Both the position numbers and the translations under genes were made by a program. A stretch of DNA of 34,418 bases from NCBI GenBank assembly GCA_902826025.1, contig CADEDH010000068.1, forward strand, positions 1-34,418, read 5' to 3'. A model generated the notes under the pieces. The model did not search any database. It had not been told where the DNA came from and worked only from the letters and a program-made list of their open reading frames with translations. This stretch comes from an uncultured Actinomycetes bacterium (lineage in GTDB: Bacteria; Actinomycetota; Acidimicrobiia; Acidimicrobiales; SZUA-35). This document shows, piece by piece, positions 1-7,763 of the stretch (position 1 is the stretch's first letter; each line of letters begins with the position of its first letter).

Positions 1-56
1 GCGTAGATTGCTCCGTTGGCCAAGCCGTCGATGATGCGCTGTGTGAAGAGCTGCAG
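1..56 (-). CDS. LivH-like branched-chain amino acid ABC permease, N-terminal fragment
   Basis: Only the first ~19 codons are inside the window; the gene runs off the left edge. The minus strand reads LFTQRIIDGLANGAIYA, which matches the opening of LivH-type inner-membrane permeases (pattern FLQ..x.GL..GxIYAL) that import branched-chain amino acids or related carboxylates with LivM, LivF and LivG. No ATG or GTG precedes it closely. A GAGGA motif sits about 6 nt before a CTG at 54-56, so either CTG is used or the start codon has mutated, as in the other damaged genes nearby. The family call rests on a short stretch and is tentative. Confidence 0.4.
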   Translation of the reverse strand, partial: MQLFTQRIIDGLANGAIY

Positions 57-555
57 AACTGGTCCTCGCTTTGTGCTCTGCGCGTGGGGTAGTGAGGCGC
101 GCCGATCGCTGGCCGCCGCATTGTAGCTCACCCAACCGAAGGCGAATCAAGTTCCTCGAAGTGTCTCAACGTGGCGACCGGCCAGAGTTCCTGGTCGCAA
201 CCGCAGACGATACGACATGGCCCACCGATGGGGCATTCGAGACTAGTTGAACAGACCAGTGCGCCGGAGCTCGGGAATCAGGCGTCCTCAGAAGGGCGCC
301 ACCGACGGGTACGTCGGCACGCTCGGCGCCCGGCCGGTGCTCGTGGACGACGTCTGACAGGTGTGAGCGAGAGTGACTGCCCCCTGGCTGGTGCTACCCG
401 GCCGCTACGAGGTCGCCCCACGCCCGCACTCCGGTCCGCAAGGTCACATCGCTGAGCGCTCCCATCGACACTTCGCGGGCGTCATCTCGACAGTGCTAGC
501 GTATCGCTAAACCGCTGGGGTACCGAATTCCCTTACCGAATCGAGGAGCAGCGAG
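57..555. other. Intergenic stretch without a recognisable gene
   Basis: This spacer separates the divergent LivH-like fragment and the flavin monooxygenase gene. A 94-codon plus-strand open frame (171-455) is rich in Arg, Pro and Ser with no family resemblance and looks like a chance frame in GC-rich DNA. It probably holds the two divergent promoters. A GAGGAG ribosome-binding site near 542-547 serves the gene at 556. No convincing -35/-10 pair was identified. Confidence 0.4.
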
Positions 556-1860
556 ATGTCACGCCGACTGATGCACCTGACGGGGTTCATGCTGTACTGC
601 CCGGCGCCGCATACGCAGCTGTCGTGGGTGTATCCGAAGCACAAGATCCGTCATCAGTGGTACGAGGTCGAGTACTGGGAGGAGATCGCTCGCACCCTCG
701 AACGGGGCCGGTTCGACCTGTTCTTTTTTGCGGACGGGTGGAGCGGCGGCAACGACGCGTCCACCCGCTGGGCGATCCAGTTCCCCACCCACGACCCTGT
801 CGTCCTGATCCCGCGCCTGTCGGCGGTGACCACGCATCTGGGGTTCGCGGCCACGATGTCCACCACGTTCTACCCGCCGTACATGCTGGCCCGGAAGCTC
901 GCCTCGCTCGACCACGTCACCAAGGGCCGCATCGGCTGGAACATCGTGACCTCGATCAACGACGCAGAGGGGCGCAACTTCGGGATCGAATTACCACCAC
1001 ACGACGAGCGTTACGACCGAGCCGACGAGTACCTTGATCTGGTCTGCCAGCTGTGGGAGAGCTGGGACCCCGACGCCATGGTGATGGACGTGGAGCGCAA
1101 GGTCTTCGCCGAGCCGTCGAAGGTCCATCGCGTGAACTTCGAGGGCAAGTGGTACTCCTCGCGCGGTCCGCTCAACGTGGTGCCGGGCCCGCAAGGCCGG
1201 CCGGTGCTGTTCCAGGCCGGCGCTTCGCAGCGGGGCCGGGAGTTCGCCGCCCGCTGGGCCGACTGCGTGTTCGCGGCAGGCGGCACGCCGGAGCGCACCG
1301 TTGCCTTCCGTAAGGATCTCGAGCAACGGATGGCCGTGCACGGGCGCGACCCGGCAGGGCTGCAGATCATCGCCGCATGCGGGCCGGTCGTCGCCCGTTC
1401 CGAGGCCGAGGCCCGGGAGCGGGCTGCGGAGATAAGCGAGCGGATACCCGTTGAGGCGACGATCGCCAACATGAGTGGACACTGGAACGTCGACCTCACC
1501 TGTTACCCGCCTGAAACCCGCATGTCAGAGCTGGGAGACGTCGGCGGCACGAGGGGCATGGTCGAGTTCTACCGGGAAGAAGGCGACCCGACCATCGCCG
1601 AGGTCGCCCGCACCTACCTGAACATGGCCAGCCAGGACGTCTTCATCGGCACCCCTGCGAAGGTGGCCGACACGTTGCAGTGGATGTTCGAGGACGGACG
1701 CATCGACGGCTTCCAGCTCTCGCCCCAGTGGTATGCGCCCGACTACTACCGCGACATTGTCGAATTGCTCATCCCCGAGCTCCAGCGACGCGGGCTCTCC
1801 CGCACCGAGTACCGGGGCACGACGCTGCGCGACCTGCTCGCACAAGACACGCCGGCCTAG
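556..1860 (+). CDS. LLM-class flavin-dependent monooxygenase (NtaA/SnaA/DszA type)
   Basis: A 434-residue protein of the bacterial luciferase-like fold. Members use FMNH2 from a separate flavin reductase and O2 to oxidise small organic substrates (nitrilotriacetate, pristinamycin intermediate, dibenzothiophene sulfone). The NtaA/SnaA/DszA branch is suggested by the length, the early FFADGWSG segment, GRIGWNIVTS near residues 118-127, and the GAS(Q)RGREFAA segment near 221-231. The start is ATG 556, preceded by GAGGAG. The gene is intact while neighbours are broken, and a TauD-type dioxygenase and flavoprotein monooxygenase remnants sit nearby, so a role in oxidative breakdown of an organosulfur or aromatic compound is plausible. 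The substrate cannot be read from sequence, and no flavin reductase partner is present in the window. Confidence 0.9.
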   Translation: MSRRLMHLTGFMLYCPAPHTQLSWVYPKHKIRHQWYEVEYWEEIARTLERGRFDLFFFADGWSGGNDASTRWAIQFPTHDPVVLIPRLSAVTTHLGFAATMSTTFYPPYMLARKLASLDHVTKGRIGWNIVTSINDAEGRNFGIELPPHDERYDRADEYLDLVCQLWESWDPDAMVMDVERKVFAEPSKVHRVNFEGKWYSSRGPLNVVPGPQGRPVLFQAGASQRGREFAARWADCVFAAGGTPERTVAFRKDLEQRMAVHGRDPAGLQIIAACGPVVARSEAEARERAAEISERIPVEATIANMSGHWNVDLTCYPPETRMSELGDVGGTRGMVEFYREEGDPTIAEVARTYLNMASQDVFIGTPAKVADTLQWMFEDGRIDGFQLSPQWYAPDYYRDIVELLIPELQRRGLSRTEYRGTTLRDLLAQDTPA

Positions 1861-1899
1861 CAGCTATCGGGCTGATCACCGCTCCGGGAGGTTGCGGAC

Positions 1900-2985
1900 T
1901 CAGCTCAGCTTGCGGGTGAGATCCCAGAATTGCTGCAGGGTCCGGGGGGGGGGGTGGTGACGATCCTGCCGGCGACCGTTGCGGTAGCGGCTGCCCACGC
2001 GGGCTTCGGACCACACAATCGTCGGAATGTCGGCGTCGAGCTGAGCGTTGTGCGAGCCCAGACCTCGGGGCGGACCTCCACGACCCGGACCCCCTGATCG
2101 ACCATGGCCAAGCAAGCTGGCACGTAATTGGCCTGGCACTCGGCCACATGGACAGCGCTGCCTCGGATGCTTGCGTTCGGCCCGAACACGGCCGAGAGGT
2201 GGGGAAGTCGACCAGCGCGGTGCCGAGGTAGGCGCGGATGTCGCCGTCGGCGCCGGCCAGCTCTGCCGGCGTGCTTCCGCTGCGCCCCCGAACTTCGATG
2301 GGCCACAGGAAACTGGTGCCATGGAACCCGGTGGCGTGGACGATGACGTCGGGGTCGTGGCAGGCCGTCGGCGGTGGCTTCAACGATCAGTTTTGGTCAC
2401 CAGCGCCACGTTGCGGCGGGCCAGCACGACGCACCAGCCGTTGTCGACCACCATGCGTTTGATGGCCAGCGGATGTGCGCTCCGTCAGGTGGCGCCGCAC
2501 GAACTCGTTGCGGGGCGAGATCCCCGGCCCGGCCCAGTCGGGATCGACTACCAGGTTGGCGTGGCCGGCGTGGCCGGAGGGCCAGTATTGCAGGGCGAAG
2601 CGGTACCACCCGGCGTAGCAGGGCAGGTGGTTGAACAGCCAGCGCGCTGTGTCGTCGAAGGGTGCGTTCGTCCTGGGTTTGCCTGCCGCCACGCCGATGA
2701 GCGCCGGAAGCTCATCAGTTGCCCTGCGATATCGGCAAGATGGGTTCGACGTGGAAACCGCTCGACCCGTTGCCGATGAGGCCGATGCGCTTGCCAGCGA
2801 GGTCGACGTCGTGACGCCAGGGCGGTGTCGAACACCGGGCCGGCGAACCGCTCGACTCCCGGAACGGCGGGCTCCTTGGGTTGGTTCAAGCTACATACTC
2901 CAGGAATCACGACCTCGGCGATGAGCACCTGCTGCCTGGCTGCGGTGCGCAGGAGGAGCCCGCGCGTGCGGTACTCAACGCAGGG
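1900..2985 (-). pseudogene. Baeyer-Villiger/FMO-type flavoprotein monooxygenase, multiply frameshifted remnant
   Basis: Pieces of one FAD/NADPH monooxygenase (resembling the 4-hydroxyacetophenone monooxygenase group) can be read only by moving between all three minus frames. In order from ~2985 they are: VEYRT, then GVERFAGPVFDTA; RWLFNHLPCYAGWYRFALQY with VDPDWAGPGISPRNEFVR; DPDVIVHATGFHGTSFLWP (the C-terminal ATG motif of BVMOs); AYLGTALVDFP; HVAECQANYV then CLAMVDQGVRVVEVRPEV; and RTLQQFWDLTRKLS before a stop at 1900. At least four frame changes separate these blocks. The N-terminal third with the FAD Rossmann GxGxxG motif is absent, so the gene is also truncated near 2985. It cannot make a functional enzyme. 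Presumably it once acted with the adjacent oxygenases. Confidence 0.85.
1944..1954. repeat. Run of 11 G in the monooxygenase remnant
   Basis: Eleven consecutive G lie within the last ~20 codons of the broken monooxygenase (poly-C in the coding sense). The two coding readings before and after it (RIVTTPPP, then RTLQQFWD) differ in frame, so the tract is one of the frameshift sites. Such tracts slip in replication and also in sequencing. Confidence 0.9.
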
Positions 2986-3119
2986 GGGTCGTCTAGTCAG
3001 GCTCCGTGTCGTCGGAAGTCGGCGCCCCCGTGCGCACTCCGGTCGGACGTAGCAGATCGCGGAACCAAGCCTTTGACGAAGCGCTAATGTCGGGAGTCTG
3101 AAGTCGAGAGGAGCACAGT

Positions 3120-3950
3120 ATGGCCATCTCCGTCCGCAAGCTGACGATCAACATCGGCGCCGAGGTGCGCGGGGTCGACCTGCGCAACCCCTCCGAAGGC
3201 CTCGTGAAGGAGATCGAGGATCTGCTGCACGAGCACCTCGTGCTGTTCTTCCACGACCAGGACCTGACACCGGCGCAACATGTCGCTCTCGGTCGCTGCT
3301 TCGGCAACTTACACCTCCACAGCGTGGCGGCCACGCACCCCGACCATCCGGAGATCATCCTGCTCGACAACGACGAGAAGCGGCCACCCTCGATCGACGC
3401 GTGGCACACCGACGTCACCATGGACGCCGAGCCGCCCATGGGGTCTATCCTCCGGGCTGTCGAGGTGCCCGGGGTGGGTGGCGACACGATCTGGGCGTCG
3501 ATGTACGCAGCGTACGAAGCGCTGCCCAAAGCGATGCAGGCAATGCTGGGGGAGCTCGTCGCAGTGCACCACTACCCCGACAGCTTCCGGACCTCGGTAA
3601 CGCGCCAGCAAGATGGCTACGCCAAGCTAGAGCGGTACGACAAGGACCACCAGCCGGTTGAGCACCCGATGGTCCGCACCCACCCGGTGACCGGCCGCAA
3701 GGCACTGTTCGTGAACTCGACGTTCACGAAGTCGATCAAGGGCGTCGGCCGCAAGGAGAGCAGGGCCATCCTCGACATGCTCGAGCACCATGTGGCGACT
3801 CGGCCCGAGTTCCAGGTGCGCTTCAAGTGGGAGCGCCACTCCGTTGCGTTCTGGGACAACCGCTGTACCCAGCACTACGCCGTGGCCGACTACTTCCCCC
3901 AGGTCCGCCGGATGCAGCGCGTCACCATCGCCGGCGACCGGCCGTACTGA
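3120..3950 (+). CDS. TauD/TfdA-family Fe(II)/2-oxoglutarate dioxygenase
   Basis: A 276-residue non-heme iron dioxygenase that would couple 2-oxoglutarate decarboxylation to hydroxylation of a substrate such as a sulfonate, alkyl sulfate or aryloxyalkanoate. The iron ligands are visible: HTD in WHTDVT near residues 98-103 and the distal His in QHYAVADYF near 250. The 2-oxoglutarate-binding Arg lies in the C-terminal RRMQRVTI stretch. Its length is normal for the family (270-300). ATG 3120 follows GAGAGGAG at about 6 nt. The gene is monocistronic here, with a GC hairpin just downstream. A paralogue of similar size, broken by frameshifts, lies opposite at 4294-5114. The exact substrate is unknown. 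Confidence 0.93.
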   Translation: MAISVRKLTINIGAEVRGVDLRNPSEGLVKEIEDLLHEHLVLFFHDQDLTPAQHVALGRCFGNLHLHSVAATHPDHPEIILLDNDEKRPPSIDAWHTDVTMDAEPPMGSILRAVEVPGVGGDTIWASMYAAYEALPKAMQAMLGELVAVHHYPDSFRTSVTRQQDGYAKLERYDKDHQPVEHPMVRTHPVTGRKALFVNSTFTKSIKGVGRKESRAILDMLEHHVATRPEFQVRFKWERHSVAFWDNRCTQHYAVADYFPQVRRMQRVTIAGDRPY

Positions 3951-3961
3951 CCCCCCATGCT

Positions 3962-3993
3962 GGGCGGGCGGGATCTCTGAAGCCCACCCGCCC
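3962..3993 (+). terminator. GC-rich hairpin after the dioxygenase gene
   Basis: GGGCGGGCGGG (3962-3972) pairs with CCCACCCGCCC (3983-3993) across a 10-nt loop, with one internal mismatch. It begins 11 nt after the TGA at 3948-3950. There is no T-run after it, which is common for terminators in GC-rich actinobacteria. Confidence 0.6.
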
Positions 3994-4293
3994 GGCGGCC
4001 GGTCAGTTCGCCGCAACTGCGACAAACCAGAGCGAAGCCGCTGAGGCGAGCAAGCTGGCCAGGTGAGCGCGTTGCGGCGCGCGACCGTGCGTGCGTTGTC
4101 GGTCGACAAGCCGTAGAAGTCGGCCACGCCCAGTGAGCGATGTCGACTTGACCGCACGGCAGCGCGTGGACCGCCACACGACGGTGGTCGTACCGTGCGA
4201 GCCCCATTGGGGGTAGCTTCGTCGCTCCGGATGACCCAAGCATCGGGGCCTCGGCCCGTATCGCTGGTCTGACGGCGAACGCAACGGGTGTTA
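3994..4293. other. Spacer with a possible decayed gene end
   Basis: No intact gene is present. On the minus strand a short reading FYGLSTDNARTVARRNAL (about 4070-4140) resembles the end of amidohydrolase-2 proteins, which often finish with a VARGNAL-like stretch, and a downstream frame ends at 4003. This would be one more catabolic remnant, but the evidence is a single short block. Confidence 0.2.
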
Positions 4294-5114
4294 CTAGACC
4301 GGACGTTCACCCACCGTCGTGACCCGGTACCCGTGACGGGTCTCTGGGAAATAGTCCCAGCTCGCGTGGTGCTGTACACAGCGATTGTCCCACATTGTGA
4401 CGGTGTGGGGCTCCCACCGGACTCGGCACTGGAACGCTACACCGTATGCGATGTGGTCGTAGAGGAAGCGCAGCAACATATCGCTTTCCTTCGGCTTCAT
4501 GCCCTTGATGCGCTGCGTGAAGCCTCCGTTGACGTAGAGCGCTTTGCGGCCGGTTTCCGGATGGGTGCGAACCACGGGGTGCTCGGCACTGGGATACACC
4601 TTGTCGGCATCGCGGTAGCCGTAGCGGCCGCGGTAGGCGCGATCGCCGCTGTGCACGGCGGTCAGGGTGCCAAGGAACTGCTGCAGGGTCGGCGAGAGCG
4701 CCTCGTAGGCGGCGTACATCGAGCTGAATAAGGTGTCGCCACCGGCGGACGGCGTCTGCTCGATCCGCAGCATGGAGATCGCGGGGGGGTCGCTCGTCGC
4801 AGGAGACGTCGCTGTGCCAGCCCTCGCCAGCGGTGTACTTGCTCTCAGCGTCGGTGTGGATCACGAGGACCTCGGGGAACCCATCCGGGGCCTTGGCGGC
4901 GGGGTGCACGTGCAGCTCACCGAGCTTCGAGCCCAGCGCCACCTGATCGGCGAGAGACATCTGCTGGTCGCGGAAAGACGAGCGCACCGCGCTCGGCGAC
5001 GAGTTTGCAGATCACCTCTGCATCGGCGGCGTCGAGGTCGCGCAGCCTGACGCCGCCGATCTCACTGCCAATCGGCTTGGTCAGGTCGGTGCGGGTCATG
5101 GTCATCGTGGTCAT
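4294..5114 (-). pseudogene. Second TauD/TfdA-family dioxygenase, two frameshifts
   Basis: Three overlapping minus-strand frames join into one complete dioxygenase: an N-terminal part from ATG 5114 to LVAERGALVF (~4977), a middle part FRDQQMSLADQVALG to WHSDVSCDE (~4790), and a C-terminal part from MLRIEQTP to VGERPV at 4294. The first break is within TCTTTCCGCG near 4977. The second is at a 7-G run (4783-4789). Reassembled, it would be about 270 residues with iron ligands HSD in WHSDVS and the distal His in QHHASWDYF, all conserved, and clearly paralogous to the intact gene at 3120. Damage is limited to the two shifts, so it may be recently inactivated or contain sequencing errors. Confidence 0.88.
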
Positions 5115-5184
5115 GGATCCTCCTGCGTTTCCCCGGTGGATGCAGATTAGCGAATTGACAACCTATGGTCGGGCGCCACGGAGT

Positions 5185-6055
5185 CAGGCTGGGAGGTTCT
5201 CGGGCGGATCGGTGAGCTCGACGTCGAGGCCGGCGGCCCGCAGTTGCCGGACGACTGCCCTTCGAGCAAACCGTCAGCCAGCCAAAGCGCTGCCAGCGCT
5301 CCGTGGGTCAGCATTGCGAAGGCCCCTGCGTACGAGCCAGGACCCCCACTGCGGCTCGATGGAGAGGTAGTGGAAACGGCGAGGTTGCTTGAGGTCGGCG
5401 ACCAGGAGCGCGGTCGCGCCAGCGGAAAATGAGGCGAACGAGCGGAGGCGCCACGCCGATCGTGGCGCGCTCCCCGGCGTGGTTGGCGAACACCGCCAAC
5501 GCGGCCACTGCTATCATCCCGGCGGAGATGGCCTTCGTCATGCGGTACGCGGTGACCTTGTCCGTCCCCGTCATGACGTGGTCGGTCTGGTAGGCGGAAC
5601 AGGCCACCGCGCCACTGCCGCTGGCCCCGATGGCACCGGTTGTGACGGCTCGCCGCCCGCTGCGCTGGTCCGCCCACATGAGCCCGTCGACGAGCACCTC
5701 GCTGCGGGTCGAGCGCAGCCTCCTCCGCACCCTTGTAGAACACTTTCGGATTGGTGCCCTGTTCGGGGGCGCGCGCTGCATCCCGTGCCGGCCCAACATC
5801 GTGGTGATGCGGCTGGTGGGATCGTCGAGGTGGCCGGCGACGATCGACTGGGTCGGGCACACGATCACGCATGACGGTTCGAGCCCGACCTCCACCAGGT
5901 GGGCGCAGGCGTTGCACTTGTGGGGCGTGGAGGGGGCGAGTTGATGCCGACGGCGTCGTTCGGGCAGGCGTTCAGGCAGGACCTACAGCCGATGTATCGC
6001 GAGCCGTCAAAGTCGAGGATGCCGTTGTCACGACGGAACCATGCCGTGGTCGGGC
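5185..6055 (-). pseudogene. 4Fe-4S ferredoxin/NrfD-like membrane subunit, frameshifted and truncated
   Basis: Remains of an electron-transfer subunit of a molybdopterin-type oxidoreductase. From 6055 downwards the readable blocks are: FRRDNGILDFDG then IGCRSCLNACPNDAVGI (4Fe-4S motif CxxCxxxCP); CNACAHLVEVGLEPS-like and CVIVCPTQSIVAGHLDDPTS (further cluster cysteines); EQGTNPKVFYKGAEEAALDP; then the membrane part TAYRMTKAISAGMIAVAALA, VAPPLV, a block reading as DLKQPRRFHYL and GFAMLTHGALAALWLADGLL, ending at a TGA at 5185. Blocks lie in different frames, and most transmembrane helices expected for NrfD/DmsC proteins are missing. The N-terminal first cluster region is also lost at the junction near 6055. 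No catalytic molybdenum subunit is present. Confidence 0.75.
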
Positions 6056-6680
6056 CCCTCACGCCCCGCTACGGTCCGGGATGCAAGCGGATCCTTGTGT
6101 CCGACGACTACTACCCTGCGCTCGCTCGACCAAGTGCTCCTTGTGCCCCGGAGCGCGCAGGCGTTGACCGAAGGTGTGGCCGCTGCGGACGGGAGTGAGG
6201 CCACGATGGACGGGGTCATCCTCTGCACGGATGCAAGCTCGGCGGTCGCGCCGACGGGCGGCGGTGTACGGCCGCAACGGGCGGGAGTTGCATGGGCCTT
6301 GCGGCGACGACCCGAGGCCTACCGGGGCCTCGCCGTGCCCGGCTTCCCCGACTACTTCACGGTGTGTGGGGTCAACGCCGTGGTGGCCTACGCGTCGCTG
6401 CTCCTGTCAGCCGAGCTGGCCACCGACTGGATCGCCCCCTGGGCCCGGCGCATCCTGACCGAGGGCATCCGTTCGATCGAGATGCGGTCCGAGGCCACCG
6501 AGCGCTACAACACCAAGATCCAGCCGGAGTTGCAGGACACGAGCTGGACGGGCAACTGCCCGAACTTTCTATAGCGACGCCGTTGGCCGCGTGCTGGCCT
6601 TCTACCTGGGAATGGTCGGGCGCCTGCGCAGCGACCTACGCGAGGACCACACCGACGACTTCATGGTGGAGCCTCTCTGA
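6056..6680 (+). pseudogene. C-terminal remnant of a second FAD-dependent monooxygenase
   Basis: Reading begins abruptly with LTP and GCKRILVSDDYYPALARP (from ~6057), typical of the second half of BVMO/FMO-type flavoproteins. It continues in another frame with LTEGVAAADG and GVILCT (the equivalent of the ATG motif), a frame change to VYGRNGRELHGP, then PEAYRGLAVPGFPDYFTVCG, ASLLLSAELATDWIA and GNCPNF. A last shift gives GRVLAFYLGMVGRLR and DDFMVEPL before TGA 6678-6680. The FAD- and NADPH-binding N-terminal half is missing altogether. It differs in sequence from the remnant at 1900-2985, so it is a separate gene and not a copy. It converges with the TetR gene 9 nt away. Confidence 0.82.
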
Positions 6681-6689
6681 CTCAGTTCG

Positions 6690-7304
6690 TCATCCGCCTG
6701 CGGCGTCAGGCCTCCGCTTGCGCCGGCTTCCGGACAAAAACGCGATCGGCGCCAGCCCGCGCAACATGCGCTCGAACACCACGCCGACCCGTTCGTCGAG
6801 CTCCTCGGCGGGGATGCCGAGCTCGCGGGCGAACGCGTCGCGGTAGGTGAGATAGCCCCACGAGAGCGAAACCAGCGCCACGTGGACGCCGTCGAGGTCG
6901 GAGTCGGCGGACAGCTGGCCGGCCTCGACGTCGGCCACCAGCAGATCGTGGGTCTCCTTGCGCAGCGGCATAGTGCGCAGGCTGGTGTCACGATCCAACA
7001 CCAGCAGGGTCATCAACTCGAGCATCTCTCGCTCCGCCGTCATCACGCGCAGGAACCGGCGCCATCGGGCGACGAACGGCAGGGCACCGCCCGAGCGGAC
7101 CGCGTTGAGACGGCGACGGGCGTCCTTGCGCAGCGCGGCCCGCAGGAGATCACGGCGGGAACCGAAGTAGTGGTAGACAAGACCGCGGTTTACCCCGGCC
7201 TCGTCGGCGACCTCGCGCAGGTTGAGTCCGGCGAGCACGCCGTCGCGACGTAAGATCGCGAGCGCGGCTTCCTCGAGTTGAGCCTCCGTCTCGGCGCGGC
7301 TCAC
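6690..7304 (-). CDS. TetR/AcrR-family transcriptional repressor
   Basis: A 204-residue protein with the TetR N-terminal helix-turn-helix at residues ~8-55: EEAALAILRRDG, then LREVADEAGVNRGLVYHYFG, the canonical recognition helix and YYHF-type ending. The C-terminal ~140 residues are the ligand-binding/dimer region. Regulators of this type bind a palindromic operator near their own or a neighbouring promoter and release it on binding a small molecule. GTG 7304 was chosen because it places the HTH at the usual distance, although the GGGAGG before it is unusually close. It is the rightmost gene of the catabolic island and may have controlled one of the now broken monooxygenases. The target is unknown. 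Confidence 0.9.
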   Translation of the reverse strand: MSRAETEAQLEEAALAILRRDGVLAGLNLREVADEAGVNRGLVYHYFGSRRDLLRAALRKDARRRLNAVRSGGALPFVARWRRFLRVMTAEREMLELMTLLVLDRDTSLRTMPLRKETHDLLVADVEAGQLSADSDLDGVHVALVSLSWGYLTYRDAFARELGIPAEELDERVGVVFERMLRGLAPIAFLSGSRRKRRPDAAGG

Positions 7305-7571
7305 CCTCCCGGCCTCAGCCCGAGACGAACGCCAACAGCCCCGAATCTCATGGCAGTCAAGCTAGCTCCGCCCACGATGGACCTCGTCACACGACGAACA
7401 TGGTATTGGGCACCCTGGCGGGTTCGGCAATTGGGGGCTCAGTCCATCGTGCGGGTGAAGAGGGCGAGTTCTGGCCCTGCAGCGGTTTGACGGACATCCA
7501 CCCATCGAAGAGGCTCTGTCCAGCCGGAATGCTCAAGCTCTACACGGAAAACGCTTGTGCCTGCGATCTTG

Positions 7572-7763
7572 TCAAGGGGTTGGTGTCCCTGTGCCGCACG
7601 CCGTCCGAGGTGAGAGGCTCTGCGATCCTTTGCGTGGCGGGCGGGTCGATCGGCCGACCCAGAGCGGCAGTGAGTCTCGGAGCGGTGTCTTGATGTCGCT
7701 GTTGCGGCCCATTGCTCCCTGCGCGATCTGCCTATGGAGGTAGTCGACGTCCCCAGGATTCAC
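7572..7763 (-). CDS. Small hypothetical protein overlapping the relaxase end
   Basis: A 63-residue open frame starting at GTG 7763, preceded by AGAGAGCGA, inside the last codons of the relaxase gene (32-nt overlap). The N-terminal half, NPGDVDYLHRQIAQGAMG, has a natural-looking composition, while the second half is Arg/Pro/Thr rich and looks like random GC-rich sequence. It could be a small protein translated with the relaxase, or a degraded start of a larger gene. No family was recognised. The stretch 7305-7571 to its left shows nothing identifiable. Confidence 0.3.
   Translation of the reverse strand: MNPGDVDYLHRQIAQGAMGRNSDIKTPLRDSLPLWVGRSTRPPRKGSQSLSPRTACGTGTPTP

Noticed and set aside
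171..455. 94-codon plus-strand open frame
   Set aside because: Composition is Arg/Pro/Ser-rich with no family similarity and no convincing ribosome site; most likely a chance frame.
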